Assembly (NCBI GenBank): GCA_020860745.1
Contig: JAJBTR010000129.1
Location: forward strand, 1-13,294
Direction of reading: 5' to 3'
DNA length: 13,294 nt
From: Lachnospiraceae bacterium
GTDB taxonomy: Bacteria > Bacillota > Clostridia > Lachnospirales > Lachnospiraceae
The notes beneath the pieces were generated by a model. It did not search any database. It was not told the DNA's origin and worked only from the letters and a program-made list of their open reading frames with translations. This document shows, one piece after another, positions 6,509 through 13,294 of the stretch; position 1 is the stretch's first letter; each line of letters opens with the position of its first letter. Both the position numbers and the translations under genes were made by a program.

Positions 6509-6598
6509 ATATCACAGGAGCGACCCTGTGTTTTGTAAAATGCTAAAGTATACGATTTCCTATGATAAAAATCACGCACGAAAGCAGGTAAGATACCA

Positions 6599-7285
6599 AT
6601 GAGCTTATTTTTAGAGCAGTTTCCTATCGTCATTCACTCCCTGAATGTCGGTTTCCTGCAGACACTGAAATTATTTCTCGTGACACTGGCCGGAGCCATC
6701 CCTCTGGGACTGGTCATTTCCTTCGGCTCCATGTCGCGAATCCGCATTTTAAGCGGGTTTTCCAAGACCGTGGTCTGGATTGTCCGCGGCACTCCTCTGA
6801 TGATCCAGCTTCTGATCATCTACTACTTCCCCGGTCTGGTGCTGGACAACGCCATCTGGGGCGGAGGCAAAACCGGCCGTTTTATGGCTGCATCGGTGGC
6901 TTTCATCATCAACTACGCCTGTTATTTTTCAGAAATCTACCGCGGCGGCATCCAGGGAGTGCCCGTCGGTCAGGAGGAGGCGGGGCTTGTCCTGGGCATG
7001 ACCCGCCGGCAGATTTTCTTTAAAGTCACTCTGCTGCAGATGATCAAGCGCATCGTGCCCCCCATGTCCAACGAGATTCTGACTCTGGTGAAAGACACTT
7101 CCCTGGCACGCATCATCGCGCTGCAGGAGATCATCTGGGCAGGTCAGTCCTTTATGAAAGGCTCTCAGGGTATCTCCGGAGCCATCTGGCCGCTGTTTTT
7201 CACCGCTGTTTACTATCTCGTCTTCAACGGAATCCTGACCGTGGTGCTGGGACGTCTGGAAAAGAAACTGGAATTTTTCCGGTAG
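6599..7285 (+). CDS. Amino-acid ABC transporter permease (HisM/GlnP type)
   Basis: Membrane subunit of the polar amino-acid importer, 228 residues. The family start region NVGFLQTLKLFLVTL forms the first span (about 17-43). Further spans lie near 56-80 (with the conserved VRGTPLMIQLL), 94-113 and 196-218. The EAA loop that docks onto the ATPase is at about 117-145 (VPVGQEEAGLVLGMTRRQIF), followed by PPMSNEILTLVKDTSL. Its ribosome-binding site (GCAGGT) is weak, in line with lower expression than the binding protein upstream. Its TAG is 14 bp before the ATPase ATG, so the two are probably coupled. A single permease gene suggests a homodimeric channel. Confidence 0.94.
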   Translation: MSLFLEQFPIVIHSLNVGFLQTLKLFLVTLAGAIPLGLVISFGSMSRIRILSGFSKTVVWIVRGTPLMIQLLIIYYFPGLVLDNAIWGGGKTGRFMAASVAFIINYACYFSEIYRGGIQGVPVGQEEAGLVLGMTRRQIFFKVTLLQMIKRIVPPMSNEILTLVKDTSLARIIALQEIIWAGQSFMKGSQGISGAIWPLFFTAVYYLVFNGILTVVLGRLEKKLEFFR

Positions 7286-7299
7286 GAGGGAAGGATATT

Positions 7300-8085
7300 A
7301 TGCCGATTTTAGAAGTAGAACATTTAAGCAAATCATTCGGGCAGACGGAGGTGCTGAAGGACATCAGCTTTTCTCTGGAGGAAAGCCAGGTGCTTTCCAT
7401 CATCGGCTCCTCCGGCAGCGGGAAAACCACACTCCTGCGGTGCCTGAATTTCCTGGAAAAACCGAACAAGGGCATTATCCGAGTTAAGGACAAGACACTG
7501 TTTGACGGCGATGACGCCGCCACAAAAAAGGATTCCGAAATCCGCAGGAACCGCCTGCATTTCGGGCTGGTTTTCCAGAACTTCAACCTTTTTCCGCAGT
7601 ATACCGCGCTCGGGAACGTGATGCTGGCACGGGAACTGCAGGCAAAGGAACAGCCGGATTATAAAAGCCGAAAAAAAGAGATTCACGCAGAGATAGAAGC
7701 GCAGGCTGAGAGCCTGTTAAAGCAGATGGGACTGGCAGACCGCATGAACAACTACCCGCATCAGCTTTCCGGCGGCCAGTGCCAGCGCGTGGCCATCGCG
7801 AGAGCCCTGGCGCTGCATCCCGACATTCTCTGCTTTGACGAGCCCACTTCCGCCCTCGACCCGGAGCTCACCGGCGAGGTTTTAAAAGTCATCCGGGAGC
7901 TTGCGGAAAAAGAGACAACCATGATCATCGTGACCCATGAGATGGCGTTCGCCCGGGATGTGGCAAACCAGATTATTTTCATGGACGACGGTATTATTCT
8001 GGAGCAGGGCGACCCGCGGGATGTCTTCGACCACCCGGCACAGGAGCGGACGAGGCAGTTTTTGTCGCGCTATCATCAAGCATAA
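7300..8085 (+). CDS. Amino-acid ABC transporter ATP-binding protein (GlnQ/HisP type)
   Basis: Cytoplasmic ATPase subunit driving the importer, 261 residues. All motifs are intact: Walker A GSSGSGKTT (36-44), Q-loop Gln93 (VFQNFNLFP), signature LSGGQ (156-160), Walker B ILCFDEP with Asp180/Glu181, D-loop SALD (184-187), and H-loop His213 (VTHEM). The helical region at about 115-138 (KEQPDYKSRKKEIHAEIEA) looks longer and more charged than in GlnQ-type relatives. AGGAGG precedes the ATG. It is the last clear gene of the transporter operon; no terminator separates it from the next gene, only the nested palindrome at 8102-8128. Confidence 0.96.
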   Translation: MPILEVEHLSKSFGQTEVLKDISFSLEESQVLSIIGSSGSGKTTLLRCLNFLEKPNKGIIRVKDKTLFDGDDAATKKDSEIRRNRLHFGLVFQNFNLFPQYTALGNVMLARELQAKEQPDYKSRKKEIHAEIEAQAESLLKQMGLADRMNNYPHQLSGGQCQRVAIARALALHPDILCFDEPTSALDPELTGEVLKVIRELAEKETTMIIVTHEMAFARDVANQIIFMDDGIILEQGDPRDVFDHPAQERTRQFLSRYHQA

Positions 8086-8101
8086 TTCAATGGGAAATAG
8101 T

Positions 8102-8128
8102 AATTGTGTAGATTGCAATCGCACAATT
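8102..8128. repeat. Nested palindrome upstream of the unknown 8214 gene
   Basis: Outer arms AATTGTG (8102-8108) and CACAATT (8122-8128) enclose a perfect 10-bp palindrome GATTGCAATC (8111-8120), offset by spacers of 2 and 1 bp. It lies in the 128-bp gap between the ATPase gene and the unknown gene. The shape suits a protein-binding operator more than an RNA terminator, because no T-run follows. No regulator can be named. Confidence 0.5.
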
Positions 8129-8213
8129 GTAAAATACTCACAGTCCAGCACAGAAAACAGTGCCGGATATACTATCAGAAATAAATAATCCGGCCGAAAA
8201 AGGAGAATACTTC

Positions 8214-9560
8214 ATGAAGGAATCCATCTATGGCAGCTATACCCCCCAGGGCGATATTGCTTTTCAGTTTGATGAGGGCACCGTCACCGTCTCGGCGGAC
8301 GGCAGCCTGGTCAGCCAGGAAGGCTTTTGCCCCAAAAGTCTCTGTCAGCAATATTGTGACATTGTAAAAAAACATGCGGCTGACAAAAGCGTCACCAGTT
8401 CCGACCTCCGCATGCTGCGCATCCTCGGCGACGCGGCGGATGTACTGAATGAGCGGGCCAAAACATACCCTTCTGACCACATCCCCACCTCCTACCGGGA
8501 AATCGGCATCACAGCGGAAGGCATACACATGCTGGCACAGGACACGGTTTTCTTTGCTCCCGGCAACCTGACTGGGTATGTATCGGAGGTTCTGGACGAA
8601 AATAACATCCCCTGCGAAGGGTATTCCGCACCGGATCTCACCGCTCTCCGCCGGGAAATCCAGCCGGAAGTTCCATTTCTGGGCCAGGTTTCCGATGAGA
8701 AAATCCGGGAAGATTTTGCCAGATACCCGGGCGTTATCCTGAGCGACGGCATGTCCATTCCTTTCCTCGTCACCCGCTGCAATCCGGAGGATCTGTTCCG
8801 GCTTTCGCTGAAATTTTACGGGGAAACTGCTGATGAAAACTTTTTGAACTGGGAATATGACAGGGGCAGATACAATTTCCAGTTACTTCAATATAACTGG
8901 GAGGACTATGGTTTTTCCGGGGAGCCGGGCGAGGGGCTCAATATCATCAACCCTTACGGCGACCAGGCGGACGGCCTGCCCTACTACCGGCTCGGCAACC
9001 CTGGCTCCGAAAAAGGAAACGCCTCACGGTTACTGCTGGTCAGCACGTTTAACCATGTAATAGACAGTGGATTTTTCCGCGACCCGGAAACCAATAAAAT
9101 CTACGAGATCAATACCAGGGTCTCGCAGCTCATTCTGGAAAAACAGGACGGGGACAGTCAGAGCCAGAGATTCTCCGAAGTGCTCAATGAACCCGTACTC
9201 AACCGTTACCACGGTCAGCCGACCGGCAGTGATCTGACCGGTCTGCTCACCGCATCCGCAGCTTACCGGGCAGCCAGCCCTGTAGGAAAAGCGGAGCTCG
9301 AATTCATCGGCAACCCGGCCTTTGACGATGCCTGCGCCTACTATCCGGAAGACGAGGTCGGACCGGAAGCCTTCATCATCTGGATTGGAGATGAATACCA
9401 GATTACGTTTACCGCCGGCGAAACTGTTTTGGGCGAAACTCCGTCCGTTGCTGCGGAAAGTGATGCAAACGGCTCCGGAAGCACAGGAGCTGGCGATGCC
9501 GCTTCCGGTATAGGGACCGGGAACTCTGTCGATGCCGCTCCCGGACCGCTATACTGTTAG
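8214..9560 (+). CDS. Uncharacterised acidic protein with C-terminal Ser/Gly/Ala linker
   Basis: I do not recognise this 448-residue protein. The start at ATG 8214 is supported by AAGGAG 8 nt upstream. It has no signal peptide or membrane segment and looks like a soluble, acidic cytoplasmic protein. Visible features are an N-terminal cysteine cluster C-x4-C-x3-C (Cys39, Cys44, Cys48), four other cysteines (134, 189, 374, 448), a Tyr/Asn/Trp-rich middle (about 209-232), and a low-complexity Ser/Gly/Ala/Asp stretch at about 411-443 that looks like a linker. It ends in L-Y-C just before TAG. The frame stays open after that TAG for 36 sense codons to a TAA, so the protein may once have been, or may occasionally be, longer. 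It lies 128 bp after the ABC ATPase gene on the same strand and may be co-transcribed. Confidence 0.75.
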   Translation: MKESIYGSYTPQGDIAFQFDEGTVTVSADGSLVSQEGFCPKSLCQQYCDIVKKHAADKSVTSSDLRMLRILGDAADVLNERAKTYPSDHIPTSYREIGITAEGIHMLAQDTVFFAPGNLTGYVSEVLDENNIPCEGYSAPDLTALRREIQPEVPFLGQVSDEKIREDFARYPGVILSDGMSIPFLVTRCNPEDLFRLSLKFYGETADENFLNWEYDRGRYNFQLLQYNWEDYGFSGEPGEGLNIINPYGDQADGLPYYRLGNPGSEKGNASRLLLVSTFNHVIDSGFFRDPETNKIYEINTRVSQLILEKQDGDSQSQRFSEVLNEPVLNRYHGQPTGSDLTGLLTASAAYRAASPVGKAELEFIGNPAFDDACAYYPEDEVGPEAFIIWIGDEYQITFTAGETVLGETPSVAAESDANGSGSTGAGDAASGIGTGNSVDAAPGPLYC

Positions 9561-9671
9561 CGCCCGATTCTCACACCAGAAGATACGGCATACCTGAAAA
9601 ACCTACTGCCGGAGCGGTTTGGGATATTGAACCGGCTGGCGCAAACCGCAACCGGAAAACCGTTGCCATAA
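9561..9671 (+). other. In-frame continuation after the amber stop of the 8214 gene
   Basis: Thirty-six sense codons in the same frame follow the TAG at 9558-9560 and end at TAA (9669-9671). The translation (starting RPILTPEDTAYLKNLLPERF) looks like a folded helical segment rather than noise, and it follows directly on a linker-like region. It could be the original C-terminus cut off by a nonsense mutation, a low-level read-through extension, or chance. It has no start codon or ribosome-binding site of its own. Confidence 0.45.
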
Positions 9672-9739
9672 AAACATTCATTTTATCCGGAATTCCCTGT
9701 ACATCTACAACCGGATGCATCAGGTACAAACATCAAATT

Positions 9740-9772
9740 AACTCAGCCAATTTCAGGCTGAGTTTTTCTTTT
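9740..9772 (+). terminator. Intrinsic terminator after the unknown gene
   Basis: 9-bp stem AACTCAGCC/GGCTGAGTT with a 7-nt loop, followed by TTTTT-C-TTTT. It is strong on the plus strand. On the minus strand the tail is TTAATTT, so it may also weakly end the convergent RNA methyltransferase transcript. Confidence 0.9.
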
Positions 9773-9804
9773 ACACAGTTTATTCTTTTGTGCAGTCTCC
9801 TGCT

Positions 9805-10629
9805 TTACTGCCCCAGTTCCCAGAACGCCACCGCGCTGGCTGCCGCCACATTCAGCGAATCCACGCCGTGGGACATGGGAATCCGAACCGTATAATCACA
9901 GTCCGCAATAGTTTCGGCCGCCAGCCCTTCGCCCTCCGTACCCAGGACGACAGCCAGCTTTTCCTCCTTCCGGAGGCGTTCATCACGGATCGACAGGGAG
10001 TCGTCCCGGAGCGCCATGGCGACCGTCCGAAACCCCATTCCCCGCAGCAGTTCCATGCCATCCTGCGGCCACACGACTCTCTTATTCAGCATCGTCCAGG
10101 GCACCTGAAACACAGTCCCCATCCCTACCCGGATGGCACGGCGATACAGGGGATCACTGCACCCGGCAGTCAGCAGCACTGCGTCCATATTCAGAGCGGC
10201 TGCCGACCGGAAGATCGCGCCGATATTAGTCGGATTGATGATATTTTCCAATACCGCAATCCGACGCGCCCCGGCACAGACCGCCTCCACTGTCGGGAGC
10301 ACAGTACGCCGCATGGCACAAAGCATACCGCTGGTCAGTTTAAAACCGAGAAAGGGAGACAATTCCTGCAGAGCTGCTGTGTAAACCGGAATTCCCGGGC
10401 ATCGCTCCATGACCGCCTTCGCCGCTTCCCCTTTCAGGTGTCCCGTCTCAATCAGGAGAGCAAGCGGCTGGTATCCCACATCGAGAGCCCGGTGAATAAC
10501 TTTCGGACTCTCCGCCATAAAAATGCCCGGCTGCGGCTCATAGTAACGCAGAAGCTGCACCTCTGAAAGCCGGCTGAAAATATCCAGCTCCGGCAAGCTG
10601 AAATCAGTAATTATTCGAATCTCTGACAT
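9805..10629 (-). CDS. SpoU/TrmH-family RNA 2'-O-ribose methyltransferase
   Basis: A 274-residue AdoMet-dependent methyltransferase of the SPOUT class. All three motifs are present: motif 1 ENIINPTNIGAIFRSA (128-143) with the catalytic Arg141, motif 2 VVLGTEGEGL (227-235), and motif 3 IPMSHGVDSLNVAAASAV (250-267), which form the trefoil-knot cofactor site. An N-terminal region of about 110 residues precedes the catalytic domain, as in rRNA-modifying members such as RlmB-like proteins. The RNA target cannot be read from sequence. ATG 10629 is chosen because GGGGAG lies just upstream and M-S-E-I-R-I matches a normal N-terminus; the frame extends further but without a site. It is divergent from the broken hydrolase. 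Confidence 0.93.
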   Translation of the reverse strand: MSEIRIITDFSLPELDIFSRLSEVQLLRYYEPQPGIFMAESPKVIHRALDVGYQPLALLIETGHLKGEAAKAVMERCPGIPVYTAALQELSPFLGFKLTSGMLCAMRRTVLPTVEAVCAGARRIAVLENIINPTNIGAIFRSAAALNMDAVLLTAGCSDPLYRRAIRVGMGTVFQVPWTMLNKRVVWPQDGMELLRGMGFRTVAMALRDDSLSIRDERLRKEEKLAVVLGTEGEGLAAETIADCDYTVRIPMSHGVDSLNVAAASAVAFWELGQ

Positions 10630-10726
10630 AGTTTCTCCCCTCGTATTTATATCTGGTGGCAAAAGCTGCCCACTCCCGTTTATCCTGCAGCAATGAACAG
10701 GAAGTCCGAAAACAGCAAAGTTTTAT

Positions 10727-10755
10727 TTGTATCTATGGTCAAAGCACTGTATAAT
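10727..10755 (+). promoter_or_regulatory. Promoter of the alpha/beta hydrolase gene
   Basis: TTGTAT (10727-10732), 17-bp spacer, consensus TATAAT (10750-10755). Predicted start is about 10762, ~48 nt before the ATG at 10810. The intact promoter suggests the reading-frame damage downstream is recent or an error. Confidence 0.7.
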
Positions 10756-10809
10756 AAAAGGATAAAATTTCCATTCCGGTTTATCCGTATGAAAGAAAGG
10801 ATTTCACAG

Positions 10810-11757
10810 ATGAAACAGGATTTTACCTATTTATCCAAAGACAATGCGACCCGGATCCACGCCATCTCCTGGACGCCGGACGGCGAAGTCAAAGCCGTCC
10901 TGCAGCTTTGCCACGGCATGATTGAATATATCGACCGCTACCATGATTTCGCGGAATACCTGACCCGGCACGGTTATTATGTGGTGGGGAATGACCACCT
11001 CGGACACGGTGCATCGGTTCAGAGCGACGACGTGCACGGCTATTTCCGTCATCCGGACGGAAACGCCTGCGTCATCGGCGATATGCAGACCCTGCGGGAG
11101 ATCACAGGAAAAAATATCCCGACGTCCCGTATTTCATCCTCGGCCACAGCATGGGATCTTTTCTGACCCGCCAGTATATCCAGACCTACGGCGGCGGCCT
11201 GTCCGGCGCACTCATCCTCGGCACCGGCTCCCAGCCCGGCATCGCATTGGTGTTTGGGAAAACGGTTTCCCGCATTCTCGCCGCCTTTCACGGCTGGCAC
11301 TACCGGAGCACGCTCATCGACCTTATGGTATTCGGCTCCTATAACAGGCAGTTCAAGCCATTGCGCACCCCGAACGACTGGCTGACCAAAGACACCGCCA
11401 TCGTGGACACCTGCCTGAAGCATCCCTGGAGCACGTTCCGTTTCACGGTCAACGGATACTATAATCTGTTCCTGACCATTCAGAACGCCCAGAACCCCAG
11501 CCGCATCCGTCAGGTTCCCAAAGGCCTCCCCCCTGCTGCTCCTGGCCGGAGACCGTGACCCGGTAGGCAATAACGGCAAGGGAGTAAAACAGGCATATCA
11601 GAGTTTTGTGGACGCAGACATCCGGGACGTCCATATGAAGCTCTACGAAAATGACCGGCACGAGATTCTGAACGAGACAGACCGGGCAACCGTCTATGCA
11701 GATATCCTGAAGTGGCTTGAAGCACACCTTCCGGCTAACAGCAGCGAAACAGTTTGA
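10810..11757 (+). pseudogene. Alpha/beta hydrolase (monoacylglycerol-lipase-like), two frameshifts
   Basis: Joined across frames this is a 315-residue S33/Hydrolase_4 serine hydrolase of the lysophospholipase or monoacylglycerol lipase kind. Segment 1 (10810 to ~11112) carries the oxyanion HG at residues 35-36 and NDHLGHGAS. Segment 2 (~11115-11530) carries the nucleophile elbow GHSMGS (Ser114). Segment 3 (~11533-11757) carries the acid in AGDRDPVG (Asp250) and the base in ENDRHEIL (His284), ending at TGA 11755. The first break is at A6 (11109-11114), where seven As would restore frame; the second is at C6 (11528-11533), where five Cs would. As written, translation stops at 11164-11166, before the nucleophile. 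The start at ATG 10810 follows AAAGGA. Sequence otherwise looks under selection, so an assembly error in the homopolymers or a recent pseudogene are the likely explanations. Confidence 0.85.
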
Positions 11758-11860
11758 CGAACACCCTCCAGACAACAATGAAAAGTTCAACGAACCCCCT
11801 TCAGACAACAGCGAAATAGTTCGTCGAACATTTTCTGGCTGACAACAACGAAATAATAAC
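11728..11860. repeat. Degenerate direct repeats at the 3' end of the hydrolase gene
   Basis: About four imperfect units of 30-36 bp begin near 11728, 11764, 11796 and 11831. A typical core is GACAACAGCGAAATAGTTC followed by a CGAAC. Units 1-3 include a short dyad of the GTTCG-T-CGAAC kind, best at 11819-11829; unit 4 keeps the ACAACRRCGAAA part. The first unit overlaps the last 10 codons and the stop of the hydrolase; the rest fills the gap to the next gene. Function unknown. Confidence 0.55.
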
Positions 11861-11865
11861 CCGAT

Positions 11866-12258
11866 TTACAGATTCATCACCTGTACAATATGCGAGACAG
11901 CCTCATAGATCATCCCGTCACAATGAGGCTTTTTCTCGCCACCCATCTCTTTATTCTTCTTCAACAGGTCCGCACAGTTGATCAGGCCGCCATGGCTTTC
12001 TTTCATCGCACTCACGAAAGCCTGCCTCTGACCGTCCCCGCCTCCCATCATCCCGATCACCATCAGACCGCTTGTGATGGTACCGCAGGTGGCTGCCATC
12101 TTCATGCCGCCGCCAAAGTGACTGCCGAGCTGAAACGCTTTCTCCTCGCTGATGCCGCACACATCGGCAAACGTGACAAGCAGCGCCTGCGCACAGTTAT
12201 AGCGGATTGTCGGGTGACTGCGGAGCTGTTTTGCCCGCGCAAGATATTTATTTTCCAT
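11866..12258 (-). CDS. C_GCAxxG_C_C family cysteine protein
   Basis: A small 130-residue protein of the family named for its conserved C...GCAxxG...C...C pattern, thought to be redox-active, with no established reaction. Visible are YNCAQALL (Cys22), Cys34, FGGGMKMAATCGTITSG (Cys58, Gly-rich helix), NCADLL (Cys95) and HCDGMIYEAV (Cys113). The central motif reads TCGTITSG rather than GCAxxG, with Thr in place of both the leading Gly and the Ala. ATG 12258 is chosen: GGGAGG lies 12 nt upstream, whereas the in-frame TTG at 12270 directly abuts that site. The site lies inside the last codons of mgtE, so the two genes are very probably translated from one mRNA. No clear terminator follows. Confidence 0.87.
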   Translation of the reverse strand: MENKYLARAKQLRSHPTIRYNCAQALLVTFADVCGISEEKAFQLGSHFGGGMKMAATCGTITSGLMVIGMMGGGDGQRQAFVSAMKESHGGLINCADLLKKNKEMGGEKKPHCDGMIYEAVSHIVQVMNL

Positions 12259-12266
12259 AATGATTT

Positions 12267-13294
12267 TCAACCTCCCAGATGCAGCGTATTGATCAGCAGA
12301 ATCCAGCTCAATCCATAATAAACCACCACCGCGACCAGATCGTTGATCGTCGTGATCAGCGGACCGGAAGCCGCCGCGGGATCCACATGAATCTGCTTAA
12401 AAAACAAAGGTATCACAGTCCCGACCGTGCTGGAAACCAGCATGGCGACAATCAGAGAAACGCCAATACAGCCGGACACTGCCACAGCAAATCCAGGGGA
12501 TTGTCCTTTAAAAACAACAATAAACATTGTCACAACAAAGAAAGATGCGACTCCCAGCACCATACCATTGCAAAGCCCTACGCGGGATTCTTTGGCAACC
12601 AGACCAACCTTCTGCTTTGCACTCAGATTCTCATCCATCAGCACACGAATCGTGACAGCCAGGGACTGTGTCCCGACATTGCCGGACATATCCAGAATCA
12701 GCGACTGAAAAGCCATGATCAGAGTCAGCTGGGAGACAACCGCCTCAAAAGCGCTTACCACAGCGGACACCATCAGTCCCAGAAGCAGCAACGTGACCAG
12801 CCAGGGCAGACGTTTTTTCATACTCTCCGGCAGGGTCTCTGTCAGGTCCTCCTCCTCGGTCAGACCGGCAAACCGGGCATAGTCCTCCCCCATCTCTTCG
12901 TCGACCACTTCAATCAGATTCTGAGAGGTGATGACGCCCAGAATGCGGTTATCGTTATCCAGCACCGGGATGGAGTCTTCGGAGTAATCTTTCAGTTCTT
13001 CGATACAGTCATCAATATTTTCATGCGCGTACACATAGGGGAAAGATGTCGCAATCAGATCCTCCATGTTCGTATCCTGGCGCGCAATAATCAGTTCACG
13101 CAGATCAATCGTGCCGTAAAAAGTATCGGTCTCATCCACGACAAACAAAGTGGTCACATTCGTATTCTCCGCAGCAAAGACAATCATGGCTCGCATGGCT
13201 TTCTTCACTGTAAGGTCACGCCGAATCAGAATATAATAATTGTACATCAAACTGCCGATCTCTTCGTATTCAAAGGAGTCAATAAACTCCACAT
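12267..13294 (-). CDS. mgtE: MgtE-family magnesium transporter (5' end outside window)
   Basis: Mg2+-selective channel of the MgtE/SLC41 family; 341 C-terminal residues are visible. The fragment opens at the end of the cytosolic N-domain (IGSLMYNYYILIRRDLTVKKAM). Two CBS domains follow at about 20-80 and 85-140, which in characterised members sense cytosolic Mg2+ and close the pore. After a plug-helix region come about five membrane spans from residue 164 on, with the family motifs SGNVGTQSLA (204-212) and PLITTINDLVAVVVYY (311-326), whose Asp318 matches the conserved pore aspartate. A GTG at 13292 is not a credible start because the family's N-domain of roughly 100 residues would be missing; the gene runs past the edge. 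Its TGA lies 8 bp before the next gene. Confidence 0.94.
   Translation of the reverse strand, partial: VEFIDSFEYEEIGSLMYNYYILIRRDLTVKKAMRAMIVFAAENTNVTTLFVVDETDTFYGTIDLRELIIARQDTNMEDLIATSFPYVYAHENIDDCIEELKDYSEDSIPVLDNDNRILGVITSQNLIEVVDEEMGEDYARFAGLTEEEDLTETLPESMKKRLPWLVTLLLLGLMVSAVVSAFEAVVSQLTLIMAFQSLILDMSGNVGTQSLAVTIRVLMDENLSAKQKVGLVAKESRVGLCNGMVLGVASFFVVTMFIVVFKGQSPGFAVAVSGCIGVSLIVAMLVSSTVGTVIPLFFKQIHVDPAAASGPLITTINDLVAVVVYYGLSWILLINTLHLGG

Noticed and set aside
6531..6598. Second promoter for the permease gene (TATGAT at 6561)
   Set aside because: No -35-like hexamer occurs at 16-18 bp spacing.
9558..9560. Pyrrolysine or genome-wide TAG reassignment at the amber codon
   Set aside because: TAG is used as an ordinary stop for rpmG, rplJ and the permease gene in this window, and no pyl gene is visible.
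11109..11115. Programmed -1 frameshifting at A AAA AAT in the hydrolase
   Set aside because: The heptamer fits, but there is no convincing downstream stem-loop, and a second, opposite shift at 11528-11533 would also be needed for an active enzyme. Indel error or mutation is simpler.
1..13294. Mobile elements, CRISPR arrays, toxin-antitoxin or defence genes
   Set aside because: No transposase, integrase, regular repeat-spacer pattern or recognisable defence protein was found in either strand.

Overview
The window looks like chromosome from a Gram-positive Clostridia, most likely a Lachnospiraceae-type Firmicute. Supporting points are moderate G+C, strong AGGAGG ribosome-binding sites, vegetative promoters of the TTGACA-17-TATAAT type, a short type-2 ArgC, a lipoprotein-anchored amino-acid ABC transporter and a Firmicutes-type L10 leader RNA. 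This taxonomic call is inference from gene content.

Region 1 (1-3518, minus strand) is the universal translation and secretion cluster, read right to left: rpmG (L33), secE, nusG, rplK (L11), rplA (L1), rplJ (L10), rplL (L7/L12, cut by the window edge). rpmG-secE-nusG-rplK-rplA is served by a promoter at 3490-3518 that lies inside the loop of the terminator of the upstream Nudix gene. rplJ-rplL has a second strong promoter (1193-1221) and a ~327-nt leader containing the L10-binding motif and an attenuator-like hairpin with competing helices.

Region 2 (3583-5356) holds a Nudix hydrolase (minus) and argC (plus), divergent from two well-formed promoters about 40 bp apart. argC has a 5' leader with a 13-bp hairpin.

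Region 3 (5437-9772, plus strand) is a polar amino-acid ABC transporter: substrate-binding lipoprotein, an 11-bp intercistronic terminator, permease and ATPase. After it come a nested palindrome and a large acidic protein of no recognised family. That protein ends at an amber codon with 36 more in-frame sense codons behind it, and a strong terminator closes the region.

Region 4 (9805-13294) holds a SpoU/TrmH RNA methyltransferase (minus) and a divergent alpha/beta hydrolase whose frame is broken twice, in an A6 and a C6 run. A degenerate ~30-36-bp direct repeat covers the hydrolase 3' end. Last is a minus-strand pair: an mgtE-type Mg2+ transporter (5' end outside the window) followed 8 bp later by a C_GCAxxG_C_C-family cysteine protein.

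No insertion sequence, CRISPR array, tRNA, rRNA, phage gene or recognisable defence system was seen. The most unusual material is the uncharacterised 8214-9560 gene with its amber/extension, the promoter-inside-terminator layout, the rplJL leader, the twice-shifted hydrolase and the repeat array.
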